DNA from: Planctomycetaceae bacterium
Lineage (GTDB): Bacteria; Planctomycetota; Phycisphaerae; Phycisphaerales; SM1A02
DNA length: 64,000 bases
Assembly: GCA_027490145.1 (NCBI GenBank)
Contig: JAIXYQ010000010.1
Span: 248,001-312,000 of the forward strand
Direction: 5' to 3'
The position numbers were made by a program, and so were the translations under genes. Positions 17,785 through 27,823 of this stretch are shown in pieces (position 1 is the first letter of the stretch; every line of letters starts with the position of its first letter). A model generated the notes under the pieces. That model was not told the DNA's origin. It saw only the letters and a list, made by a program, of their open reading frames with translations, and searched no databases.

Positions 17785-19815
17785 ATGAGCGTGCAGGTGG
17801 CCGCACTGCTGGGCGATGCCGGTTCCATCGCGCGCAGGCTGCCCGGCTTCGAACCGAGGCCACAGCAGCTCCAGATGGCCTCGGCCGTCGAGGAATGCCT
17901 GGCCCGAAGCGGCCGCCTCATGGTCGAGGCGGGCACGGGAACCGGCAAGAGCTTCGCCTACCTCGTGCCGGCGATCCAGCGGATCCTCTCGCATCGGGAG
18001 CGCGTGGTGGTCTGCACCAACACCATCGCCCTCCAGGAACAGTTGATCGACAAGGACATCCCACTGCTGAATGCGGTGATTCCGGATGAGTTCAGCGCCG
18101 TGCTCGTGAAGGGGCGGGGCAACTACGTGAGCCTGCGGCGGCTGCGGCTGGCCAGCGAGCGCGCCGATCGCCTGCTCGGCAGCGAGGAAGAGCGCCACTC
18201 GCTCGAACTCATCGAGGACTGGGCCTACCGGACCACCGACGGCACGCGCAGCACGCTGCCGCAGCTCCCGCGCGAGCAGGTGTGGGAACACGCGCAGTCG
18301 GATGCGGGCAACTGCCTCGGCCGCCGCTGCCCCAACCACGACGCGTGCTTCTACCAGGCGGCGCGCCGGCGCATGGAGAACGGTGATCTCCTGGTCTGCA
18401 ACCATGCACTCTTCTTCAGCGACCTTGCGCTGCGGCGCATCGGCCGTGGGTTCCTGCCGGACTACCGGCACGTGATCCTCGACGAGGCTCACGCGATCGA
18501 GGAGGTCGCCTGCGAGCACTTCGGGGCGCGGCTCTCCGAATCGCGCGTGGCGCACCTCCTGCGCACGCTGCACGACGCGCGGCAGCACCGGGGCGGACTC
18601 TGGACGGTTCGCGTCCAGGACGGCGGCGAGGGCACGATCCAGCAGGCGATCCTGGCGGTGGATCGCTGCCGCGAGGCCAGCGAAGCGTTCTTCGGCGACC
18701 TCTGGCGTTGGCACCAGTCGGCGGGCGGGGCGGGCCGGGTCCGCGAGGCGGGGGTCGTCGGCAATCCCCTCACGCCGGCGCTGACGGAGCTCGCTGCGCT
18801 CCTGGCCTTGGTCCGTGAACGCGCCGCGAGCGATGGCGACTCGGCCGAAGTGAACGCCTGGCAGCAGCGCACCGCCGACATGGCTGCCGCCGCCGAGGCG
18901 CTGGTGGCGCAGTCCTTGGCCGGCTGCGTCTACTGGGTCGAGGCAGGCGGGCGCCGCAAGGCCCACGGTGGGGCACGGCCCGACGTCGCACTCGTGAGCG
19001 CCGCGGTCGACGTGGCGCCGGTGCTGCGCGAGAACCTCTTCGGCCGTGACGTCTCCGTCGTCATGACCAGTGCCACGCTGAGCACGCGGCCGGGCGATTT
19101 CCGCCACACCGCCGTGGCACTCGGCTGCGATGACCCGACCACGCTGCAGGTCGGCAGCCCGTTCGACTACGCGAACCTGGTCGAGCTGTACCTCGACGTC
19201 TCCATGCCCGAACCATCGAGCCCTGCGTACATCGAGTCGCTCGCCGACCGGGTGCTGCGCCATGTCGGCGAGACCGATGGCGGTGCGTTCGTGCTGTTCA
19301 CGAGCCTCGACGCCATGCACCGCGTGGCGGAGCTCGCGTCGCACGAGCTCGTGTCGCGCGGGCACCCGCTCCATGTGCAGGGGCTCGGCGTGCCCAACCG
19401 CCTGCTCATCGAGCGATTCCGCCAGGACGAACGCAGCGTGCTGTTCGGGGTGAGCAGCTTCTGGCAGGGGATCGATGTGCGTGGCCGCGCCCTGCGCAAC
19501 GTGATCATCACGCGCCTGCCCTTCGAGGTGCCCGACCTGCCGCTCGTGCAGGCACGGCAGGAACTCGTGCAGTCACGCGGCGGCAATGCCTTCATGGATG
19601 ACCAGCTTCCGCGGGCGATCCTGCGCTTCAAGCAGGGCTTCGGGCGGCTCGTCCGCAGCGCGACCGATTCGGGTCGCGTGGTCGTGCTCGATCCGCGGAT
19701 CGCGACCAAGCGCTACGGTCGGCTCTTCCTCGATGCGCTTCCCGAGGGGCTTGAGCCACGGATCATCCGCGCGCCCGAGGAGGAGGGTTTCGACGACGGC
19801 CCGGCCTGGGACTGA
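17785..19815 (+). CDS. DinG/YoaA-type (XPD-like) DNA helicase
   Basis: 676 residues, superfamily 2 5'-3' helicase of the XPD/DinG group. Walker A GTGTGKS at 50-56, DEAH at 233-236, and the late motif LFGVSSFWQGIDVRG then GFGRLVRS (motif VI). The iron-sulphur domain has Cys177, Cys182 and Cys188 (NCLGRRCPNHDAC), but the first ligand position in KGRGNYVSLRRL holds Ser116 where E. coli DinG has Cys. The cluster may be missing, three-Cys or Ser-ligated. It stands alone between ChaN and the cysteine-repeat gene. Confidence 0.88.
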   Translation: MSVQVAALLGDAGSIARRLPGFEPRPQQLQMASAVEECLARSGRLMVEAGTGTGKSFAYLVPAIQRILSHRERVVVCTNTIALQEQLIDKDIPLLNAVIPDEFSAVLVKGRGNYVSLRRLRLASERADRLLGSEEERHSLELIEDWAYRTTDGTRSTLPQLPREQVWEHAQSDAGNCLGRRCPNHDACFYQAARRRMENGDLLVCNHALFFSDLALRRIGRGFLPDYRHVILDEAHAIEEVACEHFGARLSESRVAHLLRTLHDARQHRGGLWTVRVQDGGEGTIQQAILAVDRCREASEAFFGDLWRWHQSAGGAGRVREAGVVGNPLTPALTELAALLALVRERAASDGDSAEVNAWQQRTADMAAAAEALVAQSLAGCVYWVEAGGRRKAHGGARPDVALVSAAVDVAPVLRENLFGRDVSVVMTSATLSTRPGDFRHTAVALGCDDPTTLQVGSPFDYANLVELYLDVSMPEPSSPAYIESLADRVLRHVGETDGGAFVLFTSLDAMHRVAELASHELVSRGHPLHVQGLGVPNRLLIERFRQDERSVLFGVSSFWQGIDVRGRALRNVIITRLPFEVPDLPLVQARQELVQSRGGNAFMDDQLPRAILRFKQGFGRLVRSATDSGRVVVLDPRIATKRYGRLFLDALPEGLEPRIIRAPEEEGFDDGPAWD

Positions 19816-19872
19816 GCCCAAGCCATCCGGGGGCGAGCGCCCGTGCGCCGGGCGTACAGGGCCGCAACGCAA

Positions 19873-19900
19873 CGCGGGACGCTGCGTGCAGCGTCCCGCG
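19873..19900. terminator. Bidirectional hairpin between dinG and the cysteine-repeat gene
   Basis: Perfect 13-bp arms, CGCGGGACGCTGC and GCAGCGTCCCGCG, with a 2-nt centre, lie between the convergent ends of two genes. Neither side has a T tract, so it may stop transcription only weakly or protect 3' ends. Confidence 0.6.
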
Positions 19901-19927
19901 CAAGGATTCACTCGCCGTCGGGCTGGT

Positions 19928-20590
19928 TCACTTCTTCGCGGCATCGAGCTTGGCGAAGGCGGCCTGCGGGTCGGCCTTCACCTGCGCCGCGCACTTGCCG
20001 CAGCAGGTTCGCACGAGGCGGCTGCCGATGACGGTGTCGACGGGCGAGTCACCGAGCTTCTCGCCGCTGATGACGCAGGTGTCGAGCGGATAGGTGGGCT
20101 TCTGGGTGGCGATCACCTGCTCCTGAACCTTCTTGACCCAGGCATCGGGATTGGCCTGGACCTTCTTCACGCACTTGCCGCAGCACAGGCGAACGAGCTG
20201 GTTCTGCACCACGATGTTCTTCGCTTCCATCGCGTCCGCGCCGCGAGGATCGGGGAGCTTGTCGTCGGGCATCACCACGCACGACGCATCGGGGTACCAC
20301 TTCAGCTGCTCCTTGATCATCGCTTCGTCGACCTTCTTGAGGTAGGTCGCCTGATCGGCCTTGAACTTCGCGGCGCACTTCGGGCAGCAGAACTTGATCT
20401 CGCGGCCGTCGTTGGCCTTGTTCGAGGCATCCTCGACGACCACGGTGACGGCGCCCTCGCCGAGCTTCTCGCCGCTCACGGGGCAGGTGGCGAGGCAATA
20501 GGGGGAACCCTTGATGGTGGCCTCGGGCGCCCGGAAGGCCAGGGCGGAGGCAATGAGGGCGGCGAACGACAGGATGGCGGTGGTCTTCAT
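19928..20590 (-). CDS. Secreted protein with three Cys-rich (CPVSG...CCxKC) repeats
   Basis: 220 residues with a signal peptide (MKTTAILSFAALIASALAF). The mature part is three diverged repeats of about 60 residues. Each has an N-terminal Cys motif (CPVSGEKLG, CVVMPDDKL, CVISGEKLG) and a CCxKC motif (CCPKC, CCGKC, CCGKC) followed by a helical AxFKADQ/VQANPDA segment. This layout resembles YHS/TRASH-like metal-binding domains, which suggests exported metal handling (copper is the obvious candidate). That is an inference; no metal transporter or oxidase lies beside it. A Shine-Dalgarno AGGAG precedes the ATG, and TAGGCT about 20 nt further upstream is a likely -10. Confidence 0.75.
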   Translation of the reverse strand: MKTTAILSFAALIASALAFRAPEATIKGSPYCLATCPVSGEKLGEGAVTVVVEDASNKANDGREIKFCCPKCAAKFKADQATYLKKVDEAMIKEQLKWYPDASCVVMPDDKLPDPRGADAMEAKNIVVQNQLVRLCCGKCVKKVQANPDAWVKKVQEQVIATQKPTYPLDTCVISGEKLGDSPVDTVIGSRLVRTCCGKCAAQVKADPQAAFAKLDAAKK

Positions 20591-20646
20591 GGAGGCTCCT
20601 TGGCAAAAAGCCTAGCCCGGACGGTGACGGCTGGGGGCAGGCGGGC

Positions 20647-20681
20647 TACACTCCATCCGTTCATCCATATGGACGGATGAA
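20647..20681 (+). promoter_or_regulatory. ahcY promoter with nested palindromic operator
   Basis: TACACT at 20647-20652 is a likely -10. Immediately downstream, in the predicted start region, are CATCCGT (20654-20660) and ACGGATG (20673-20679) as an inverted pair, TCCATATGGA (20664-20673) as a perfect 10-bp palindrome, and CATCC (20662-20666)/GGATG (20675-20679) as a third pair. This fits a repressor dimer or tandem-dimer site. Regulators responding to S-adenosylhomocysteine control this gene in other bacteria, but I cannot assign one here. Confidence 0.55.
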
Positions 20682-20704
20682 TCACTCGAACCCAGGAGCA
20701 CCCA

Positions 20705-22210
<1,506 letters not shown>

Positions 22211-22284
22211 GCCCTGTCCCGGCCGCGCGCCGGGGCACCCGCATGCAGCCTCGGGGGCGTGGAGCACTACACTCCGCGCCCCCG

Positions 22285-23136
22285 ATGCCTTCCACGACAG
22301 CCAAGCGTCCCTCCCCGCGCAAGGCGCGCGCCGTCAAGCAGTGGTTCTCCGCGCGCACGGCCGATCCGCACCACCTCTACGAGCTCGCCGTCCAGGCCCC
22401 GGACGCGGAGTGCGACTTCATCGACGCCACCTACCGCAAGCGGGTGGGTCGTCTTCCCGCGACGCTGCGCGAGGACTTCTGCGCATCGCACGCGGTGTGC
22501 CGAGAGTGGGTCTCGCGAAGGCGTACCAACCGTGCCTGCGGGATCGACCTCGACCAGTACGTCCTCGACTGGGGTCGTGCGCGCCAGCAGTCCACGCTCA
22601 CGCCGGAGCAGCGCGCGCGCATCATGCTCGAACGGGCGGATGTGCTCACCGCCCGCCGGGCCCCGGTCGACGTCACGGTCGCCATGAACTTCTCGTACTG
22701 CGTCTTCAAGACGCGTGAGCTCATGCTGCGCTACCTCAAGGCCGCGTTCAAGGGCGTCCGCCGGGGCGGGATGTTCGCCTGCGATGCCTACGGCGGCTCG
22801 GGCAGCTACGTCGAGGGGGAGGAGGAGCGCCACCTCGACGGGTTCACCTATGTCTGGGACCAGGCCGTCTACAACCCGATCACGGCAGAGGTCCTGAACC
22901 ACATCCACTTCCGCTTCCCGGACCGCTCGGAGCAGAAGAAGGCCTTCACCTACGACTGGCGCCTCTGGACCCTTCCGGAGCTGCAGGAATTGCTGGTCGA
23001 GGCCGGGTTCCGCGACCCGGTGGTGCACTGGGAAGGCACGGCGAAGGACGGCTCGGGCGACGGGGTCTTCACGCCGAGCCGACGGGGCGAGGCGTGCGAA
23101 TCCTGGATCGCCTACATCACGGCGTGGCGTCCATGA
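22285..23136 (+). CDS. Class I SAM-dependent methyltransferase
   Basis: 283 residues. After a basic N-terminus, the Rossmann-like methyltransferase core is seen in LREDFCASHAVCREWV (motif I region), ACGIDLDQYVLDWGRAR (acidic end of beta-2), VTVAMNFSYCVFKTRELML and FKGVRRGGMFACDAYGG. The C-terminal part contains WRLWTLPELQELLVEAGF. The substrate is unknown. The stop overlaps the start of a polyprenyl synthase (ATGA), which suggests a role with prenyl products such as quinones, but that is only context. TACACT lies 11 nt before the ATG and there is no Shine-Dalgarno. Confidence 0.8.
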   Translation: MPSTTAKRPSPRKARAVKQWFSARTADPHHLYELAVQAPDAECDFIDATYRKRVGRLPATLREDFCASHAVCREWVSRRRTNRACGIDLDQYVLDWGRARQQSTLTPEQRARIMLERADVLTARRAPVDVTVAMNFSYCVFKTRELMLRYLKAAFKGVRRGGMFACDAYGGSGSYVEGEEERHLDGFTYVWDQAVYNPITAEVLNHIHFRFPDRSEQKKAFTYDWRLWTLPELQELLVEAGFRDPVVHWEGTAKDGSGDGVFTPSRRGEACESWIAYITAWRP

Positions 23137-24149
23137 GCGTCCTACGCTTCGACATGATCGCCAAGCTCGACCAAGCCGAACCCCTGGCCGAGGCGATCCG
23201 TTCGGAGCTCGTCCGGGTCACCGAGGTCTTCGATGCCCAGCTCGAGAGCGACCAGCCGTGCGTGAACGCGCTCGCGCGCCACATCGAGCACTACCGCGGC
23301 AAGATGCTGCGGCCCATGCTCGTGCTGCTCTGCGCGGCGGCCACGGACCGTTGGCCCGCCGGGCTCGCGCGCATCCTGCCGGGGCACCGCGTGCTGGCCG
23401 CGACGGTCGAGATGATCCACATGGCCACGCTCGTGCACGACGACGTGCTCGACGAGGCTGAGCTGCGCCGCAAGGGGCGCACCATCAATGCGCTCTCGGG
23501 CAACGAGGCCGCCGTGATGCTCGGTGACTACCTGATCTCGAACGCCTTCCACCTCTGCAGCAGCCTCGGCGACCCGCGCCTGAACCTCGCGTTGGGCAAG
23601 GTCACCAACACCCTCTGCGAGGGAGAACTCGTGCAGCTCTCCAATCGTGGCAACTGGGAACTGGACGAGCCCACCTACTTCGAGATCGTCCGCCGCAAGA
23701 CGGCTTCGCTCGTTGGCGCCAGCTGCGAGCTCGGTGCGGAGCTCGCCGGCGCGAATGACCAGGTGAGCAGGGCCCTCGGACGCTTCGGCGAGGATCTCGG
23801 CATCGCGTTCCAGATCCAGGACGATGTCCTCGACCTGATGGGCAGCGATGAGGAGGTCGGCAAGTCGACCGGTCGGGATCTGGCCAAGGGAAAGCTCACG
23901 CTGCCGGTGGTGAAGCTCCTGCGCGGTGAGTGCTCGGCCAGTCGCGCGCAAGCGCTCGATCTCATCCAATCCAATGACGCGGTCGGCTTGCGGGCCAAGG
24001 TCGTCGAGTCCGGCTCGCTCGAGGCGGCCCGACGCGTTGCTTCGGAACTCGTCGCACGCGCCAAGGGGCAGCTCGCCTGCGTGCCGCCCGGTCCCGTGCG
24101 CGACCTGCTGCACACCATGGCCGACGCGGTCGTGGACCGTTCGTTCTGA
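23133..24149 (+). CDS. Trans-polyprenyl diphosphate synthase
   Basis: 338 residues. Condenses isopentenyl diphosphate onto an allylic diphosphate to build a long prenyl chain, most likely for the quinone side chain. Both Asp-rich motifs are visible: HDDVLDEAELRR (first) and FQIQDDVLDLMG (second). GKMLRPMLVLLC and the RRKGRTINALSG segment are also typical. Chain length cannot be read with confidence. The ATG overlaps the methyltransferase stop. A longer in-frame start exists 39 nt upstream, but it lies inside the methyltransferase gene and is less likely. Confidence 0.88.
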   Translation: MSVLRFDMIAKLDQAEPLAEAIRSELVRVTEVFDAQLESDQPCVNALARHIEHYRGKMLRPMLVLLCAAATDRWPAGLARILPGHRVLAATVEMIHMATLVHDDVLDEAELRRKGRTINALSGNEAAVMLGDYLISNAFHLCSSLGDPRLNLALGKVTNTLCEGELVQLSNRGNWELDEPTYFEIVRRKTASLVGASCELGAELAGANDQVSRALGRFGEDLGIAFQIQDDVLDLMGSDEEVGKSTGRDLAKGKLTLPVVKLLRGECSASRAQALDLIQSNDAVGLRAKVVESGSLEAARRVASELVARAKGQLACVPPGPVRDLLHTMADAVVDRSF

Positions 24150-24160
24150 GCTCCTTCCGC

Positions 24161-24213
24161 GCATCCACGGGCCCGAGGGTGCGAGCTGACGAGCGCGGAG
24201 CACCCTCTCGCGC
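24161..24213. repeat. Possible fragment of the dispersed repeat family
   Basis: CCACGGGCCCGAGGGTGCGA at about 24167 matches the junction of the dispersed repeat and its tandem units (GCCACGGGCCCGAGGGCGCG, reverse complement of about 3190-3210) with little change, followed by GAGCGCGGAGC. It lies between convergent genes and is too short to be sure. Confidence 0.35.
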
Positions 24214-25473
24214 TCAGTAGCGCTTCGACCCACCCTTGGATCCGCCTTGGACCGGGCGATCCGGCGCGTCCTTGAGCGCCTTCGCCCAGCGGCCATCCTT
24301 CATCGCGGCGCCGGCCTTGGCACACCACTCGCGGTTGGCCTTCACGATCGGGTCGAGCAAGGCCGCGGTGAGCCCGTTCGGCGCGCCCTGCCAGCGGACG
24401 ATGCCGTCGCTCGTCACCACGACGCAGGCCGGGATGCCGCCCACGCCGTAGAAGCTCGACATGCCGCCCGATCGATCGCTGGCGATGGCGTAGTTCATGC
24501 GCAGCGACTGCGAGTTCATGCCGGTCCGGCACGCATCGGGCGCCTCGCTCGTCACGCCGACGACGACGACCTGGTCGCCGTAGTGCGCCTGCAGTTCATT
24601 CATGTGCGGGACCGCCGCCACGCACGGAACGCACCAGGTCGCCCAGAAGTCGATCACCAAGACCTTGCCCGACGGGTCAGGCGTGGGCGTCAGCCACGAT
24701 TCGACGTAGAAGGTCGGTGCCGGCTGTCCGCGTCGATCCTGCTTGAAGCGCGAATCCACCGCATCGTTCGGCGCCGGCAGGTCAGCCTGCGCGGGTCCGG
24801 CGGCGGCCGCCGGGCGCGATGGTGCTTCGGTCCCGCGTGGCGACTCCGCGCACAGTTCCTTGATCGCGGCCTTGAGTCCGCTGGACGAGAGCCCGGCATA
24901 GCGGACCGTGCCGTCACGGTCGATGAGCACGTTGACCGGTGAGCGGAAGACGCCCAACTCATCGCAGACCGCACCCGTGGAGTCGACGAGCGTCGGTGCG
25001 GCGGGCTTGCGCAGGGCCTTGGCCGCACCATCGGCACCCTCGGGCGTGTGCAGCCCGATGAGCACGAGGTCGCCATCGGCAAGCGCCTGCTTCGCGGTGG
25101 TGGCGGCCTTGCCGAGCATCGCCTTGGTGGAGGCGTCGGCGCTGGTGAAGGACTGGATCAGCACGACCTTGCCCTTGAGGGCAGCCGCGTCGGGAGCGTC
25201 GCCCAGCCAGGTCCCGCCGGTCGGCAAGGGCGGCATGCGCCAACCGCGCGCGGCATCGAGGGCGGCGCGGTCAAGGGGATCGAGCTTGTCGAGCCACTTC
25301 GCGTTGGTCGGCGGCAGGCTCACGGGTTGTGCCGGGGCCTTGGCGGGCGGGGCGTTGCCATCAGCCGGCGGCGCGGCCGGAGGCTGCTTGGCCGGCGGCG
25401 CGGCCGGAGGCACGATGTCATCGGGTGCCGCGGCGGCGACGGACAGCACGAGGCAGGCTGCGATGCGGATCAT
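24214..25473 (-). CDS. Secreted protein with two thioredoxin-fold domains, second one redox-active
   Basis: 419 residues: signal peptide (MIRIAACLVLSVAAAA), a Pro/Ala-rich linker (about 18-55), then two TlpA/peroxiredoxin-like domains. The second (about 255-400) has the thioredoxin active site WCVPC in DFWATWCVPCVAA and the cis-Pro region GGIPACVVV. The first (about 75-215) has the fold elements GKVVLIQSFTSAD and FRSPVNVLIDRDGTVRYAG but no CxxC, so it is probably structural or substrate-binding. Likely acts in the periplasm on protein thiols or cytochrome maturation. TAGCAT lies 6 nt before the ATG. The tail (GGSKGGSKRY) is basic. Confidence 0.8.
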   Translation of the reverse strand: MIRIAACLVLSVAAAAPDDIVPPAAPPAKQPPAAPPADGNAPPAKAPAQPVSLPPTNAKWLDKLDPLDRAALDAARGWRMPPLPTGGTWLGDAPDAAALKGKVVLIQSFTSADASTKAMLGKAATTAKQALADGDLVLIGLHTPEGADGAAKALRKPAAPTLVDSTGAVCDELGVFRSPVNVLIDRDGTVRYAGLSSSGLKAAIKELCAESPRGTEAPSRPAAAAGPAQADLPAPNDAVDSRFKQDRRGQPAPTFYVESWLTPTPDPSGKVLVIDFWATWCVPCVAAVPHMNELQAHYGDQVVVVGVTSEAPDACRTGMNSQSLRMNYAIASDRSGGMSSFYGVGGIPACVVVTSDGIVRWQGAPNGLTAALLDPIVKANREWCAKAGAAMKDGRWAKALKDAPDRPVQGGSKGGSKRY

Positions 25474-25492
25474 GCCGCCATGCTAGCGGTGC

Positions 25493-26341
25493 TCAGCGCC
25501 AGACCGGAAGCGCCATCGTGTCGATGAGCCGGACGCTGCCCAGCTTCGCGGCGATCAGGCCGCGCGTCGGGGTCTCGAAACCCTGCACGGGCATGAGCGA
25601 CTGTGCGCTGCGGATCACGGCGTACTGCACCTCGAGACCGTGCTCCTCGAGCACCCCGTGCATCAGCGCCTCGGCGGTGCCGGGATGCTGTGCGGCGCAG
25701 GCGACCTGCAGCGCGCGGCTGAGCCCGCGTGCCGCCTCGATCTGCCCCGGCTCGAGATACCGATTGCGGCTGCTCATCGCGAGGCCATTGTCCTCGCGCA
25801 CGGTCGGCTCCGGCACGATCCGCAGACCGTCGAACCGGGTCGGGTGCATCTCGACCATGTCGGTGATCACCCGCAGTTGCTGCCAGTCCTTCTCGCCGAA
25901 GTGCGCCACGGCGGGCTGCACGAGTTCGAAGAGCCGCGTGACCACCTGCACCACGCCCGCGAAGTGGCCCGGCCTGCACGCATCCTCGAGACGGGGTTGC
26001 GTGGCCACGGCCGGCAACGCAAGGTGCGCGGCTTCGTCGCGTGCTGCGTCGATGCCGCGCGGATAGATCGCCTCGACTGCAGGCACGAACACCGCAGCGG
26101 CACCGGCCGACGCACAGGTCCGCAGGTCCGCATCGAGCGTCCGCGGGTAGCGCGCATAGTCCTCGTTGGGCCCGAACTGGGTCGGATTCACGAAGATGCT
26201 CACGACGACCGGTCGCCCACCCCGTGATGCCGCGCGGATCAACGACGCGTGGCCCTCATGCAGTGCACCCATGGTGGGCACGAAGGCGCACCCACCCCAC
26301 GGAGCGAGCGACGAGGCGTCATCGATGAGTGCGGGCGTCAT
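25493..26341 (-). CDS. panC: Pantoate--beta-alanine ligase
   Basis: 282 residues. Joins pantoate to beta-alanine with ATP to give pantothenate. Signature features: FVPTMGALHEGHASLIRAA near 20, FVNPTQFGPNEDYARYPR, FGEKDWQQLRVI and the KMSKS-like MSSRNRYL. Its ATG overlaps the stop of the upstream membrane protein (ATGA). No other pantothenate genes are nearby. The frame is open further upstream, but that part overlaps the membrane protein gene. Confidence 0.94.
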   Translation of the reverse strand: MTPALIDDASSLAPWGGCAFVPTMGALHEGHASLIRAASRGGRPVVVSIFVNPTQFGPNEDYARYPRTLDADLRTCASAGAAAVFVPAVEAIYPRGIDAARDEAAHLALPAVATQPRLEDACRPGHFAGVVQVVTRLFELVQPAVAHFGEKDWQQLRVITDMVEMHPTRFDGLRIVPEPTVREDNGLAMSSRNRYLEPGQIEAARGLSRALQVACAAQHPGTAEALMHGVLEEHGLEVQYAVIRSAQSLMPVQGFETPTRGLIAAKLGSVRLIDTMALPVWR

Positions 26342-27516
26342 CGTGTTCCCCGTGTCATCGGGTGCCGGGCATCCATCAGGGCGATCATCATCACGCCCGC
26401 GGGCCACAGCAGCCACCAGGCGCTGTGCTGCAGGAAGCCGAGCTCGGCACCCATGCCTGCAAGCAGCACCGCCACCGCACCCTTGCCGAAGCCCCATCCC
26501 GCTCGGGCAGCGAGCAGCAGCACCGGGAACACCACCCCGTACATCGCGAGCCAGCGCAGATAGCCCGTTTCGCCCGGGAAGTACCAGGCGAACGGCGACG
26601 CAGGTGCGATCGTCTGCACCGTGATGCCGATGCCCGCGACGACGCCGACCATCACGAGTGCTCGCACGAGGCTGTCGCCCAGCCGAGGCCCCGACACGAC
26701 CAGCCCGGGTTCACGCTCGCTGCGGACATCGAGCGTTCCGTGGCGCACGATGCCATCGAGTTCCCGGAGGTGCGCCAGCGCGGTGAACGGCAGCTGCACG
26801 CACCACACGCTGAGCATGGCCACGCCCGGGGCTGCGGCGGTGCCATCCCATTGCATCGCCACACCCACGATCGTCAGCCCGAACGTGAGACCGAAGACGG
26901 CGAACGCGCGCGGGGAGTCGACGGATTGCCGTGCGCGGTGGAACGTCAGGTCCAGGGCAGGGCAGGCCAGGAAGCCGGCGATGATGACCGGTGCAGCCAG
27001 CAGCAGATCTCGCCTCGGCAGCGTGCCTTCGTCGGGCCACTCGCCCATCGGGCTGACGGGCATCTGCCACAGGAGGGCGATCGAACCGCCGGTGGCCACG
27101 CAGGCGACGGTGATCCATGCGGCGTCCTTGTGCCACCAGGTTCCCAGCGCGGCGATCGTGGCGAGCCCGAGCGCCAGTGCCGTCATCAGGCCGGCGCCGG
27201 TGGCGCACCCGGGCTCATCAACGAAGCCCGCTGCCGTGGGCAGCATCCAGGCGAGGAACGCCACCTGGTAGGCGGCCGTCACCGCGCTGAAGGTGGCCAT
27301 CAACTTCTGGTGGCGGGCGCAGAAGGATCGGCTCGAGGCAGGCGTGAACCACCAGCCGAACAGCGTGCATCCCAGGACGTTGGGCACCAGGAACAGCCAG
27401 AACCCCGGCCAGCCGTGGAGCCGCAGCATGAGGAAGGGCAGGAAGGTGCCGATGCACCAGGTCCAGCTGCTTGCGCAGAAGAGTCCCCATCCAAGATCGC
27501 GCAGGAAACGTGGCAT
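26338..27516 (-). CDS. Polytopic membrane protein of unknown function
   Basis: 392 residues with about nine to ten predicted transmembrane helices, for example WTWCIGTFLPFLMLRLHGW, FWLFLVPNVLGCTLFGWWF, GLMTALALGLATIAALGTWW, LLLAAPVIIAGFLACPALDL and VFPVLLLAARAGWGFG. No family recognised. The start at 27516 is 7 bp after the stop of the FmdB-like gene; an earlier in-frame start at 27582 would overlap that gene and adds only polar residues. It overlaps panC by 4 nt. The operon is FmdB-like, membrane protein, panC. Confidence 0.65.
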   Translation of the reverse strand: MPRFLRDLGWGLFCASSWTWCIGTFLPFLMLRLHGWPGFWLFLVPNVLGCTLFGWWFTPASSRSFCARHQKLMATFSAVTAAYQVAFLAWMLPTAAGFVDEPGCATGAGLMTALALGLATIAALGTWWHKDAAWITVACVATGGSIALLWQMPVSPMGEWPDEGTLPRRDLLLAAPVIIAGFLACPALDLTFHRARQSVDSPRAFAVFGLTFGLTIVGVAMQWDGTAAAPGVAMLSVWCVQLPFTALAHLRELDGIVRHGTLDVRSEREPGLVVSGPRLGDSLVRALVMVGVVAGIGITVQTIAPASPFAWYFPGETGYLRWLAMYGVVFPVLLLAARAGWGFGKGAVAVLLAGMGAELGFLQHSAWWLLWPAGVMMIALMDARHPMTRGTR

Positions 27517-27523
27517 GCCGAGA

Positions 27524-27805
27524 TCAGTCCGCGCTGATGGTGTCGGGGCCTGAGCCGGCGGTGCGCCGGTAGCGGCCGTCACCGTCCTTCTCGAACTTGG
27601 CGAACCCGAGCCGCTTGAGATTGCTGTCGCCGAAGCGCTGCGTATCGCTGTTGGTCGTGAACTGCGGCGGCACGGGGACCCTTCGCACGGGCAGCCCAGA
27701 CTCGGGGTGACGCTCGAGCGCCGGTTCGCTCATGCGCTGGAAGACCTCGAAGTGCTCGCCGTCGGTGCCATCGGGCATCACGACTGCGTAGAGGTACGTG
27801 GGCAT
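27524..27805 (-). CDS. FmdB-like small protein lacking the zinc cysteines
   Basis: 93 residues. The first half follows the FmdB/putative regulatory family template (MPTYxYxCxxCGHxFEVFQxMSxxxLxxCPxCGxPVRR): here MPTYLYAVVMPDG, GEHFEVFQRMSEPALER and HPESGLPVRRV. All four zinc-binding Cys are replaced and the protein has no Cys at all. FmdB proteins are small zinc-ribbon proteins of unclear role, so this one must fold without zinc. TAGGAT lies 7 nt upstream of the ATG; it heads an operon with a membrane protein and panC. Confidence 0.7.
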   Translation of the reverse strand: MPTYLYAVVMPDGTDGEHFEVFQRMSEPALERHPESGLPVRRVPVPPQFTTNSDTQRFGDSNLKRLGFAKFEKDGDGRYRRTAGSGPDTISAD

Positions 27806-27823
27806 GTGGATGATCCTACGCGT

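Noticed and set aside
20647-20704. SAH riboswitch in front of ahcY
   Set aside because: The leader is only about 45 nt and its symmetry fits a protein-binding palindrome; the conserved riboswitch core is not visible.
27524-27582. Earlier start at 27582 for the membrane protein gene
   Set aside because: It would overlap the FmdB-like gene by 59 bp and add only polar residues; ATG 27516 begins just before the first helix.
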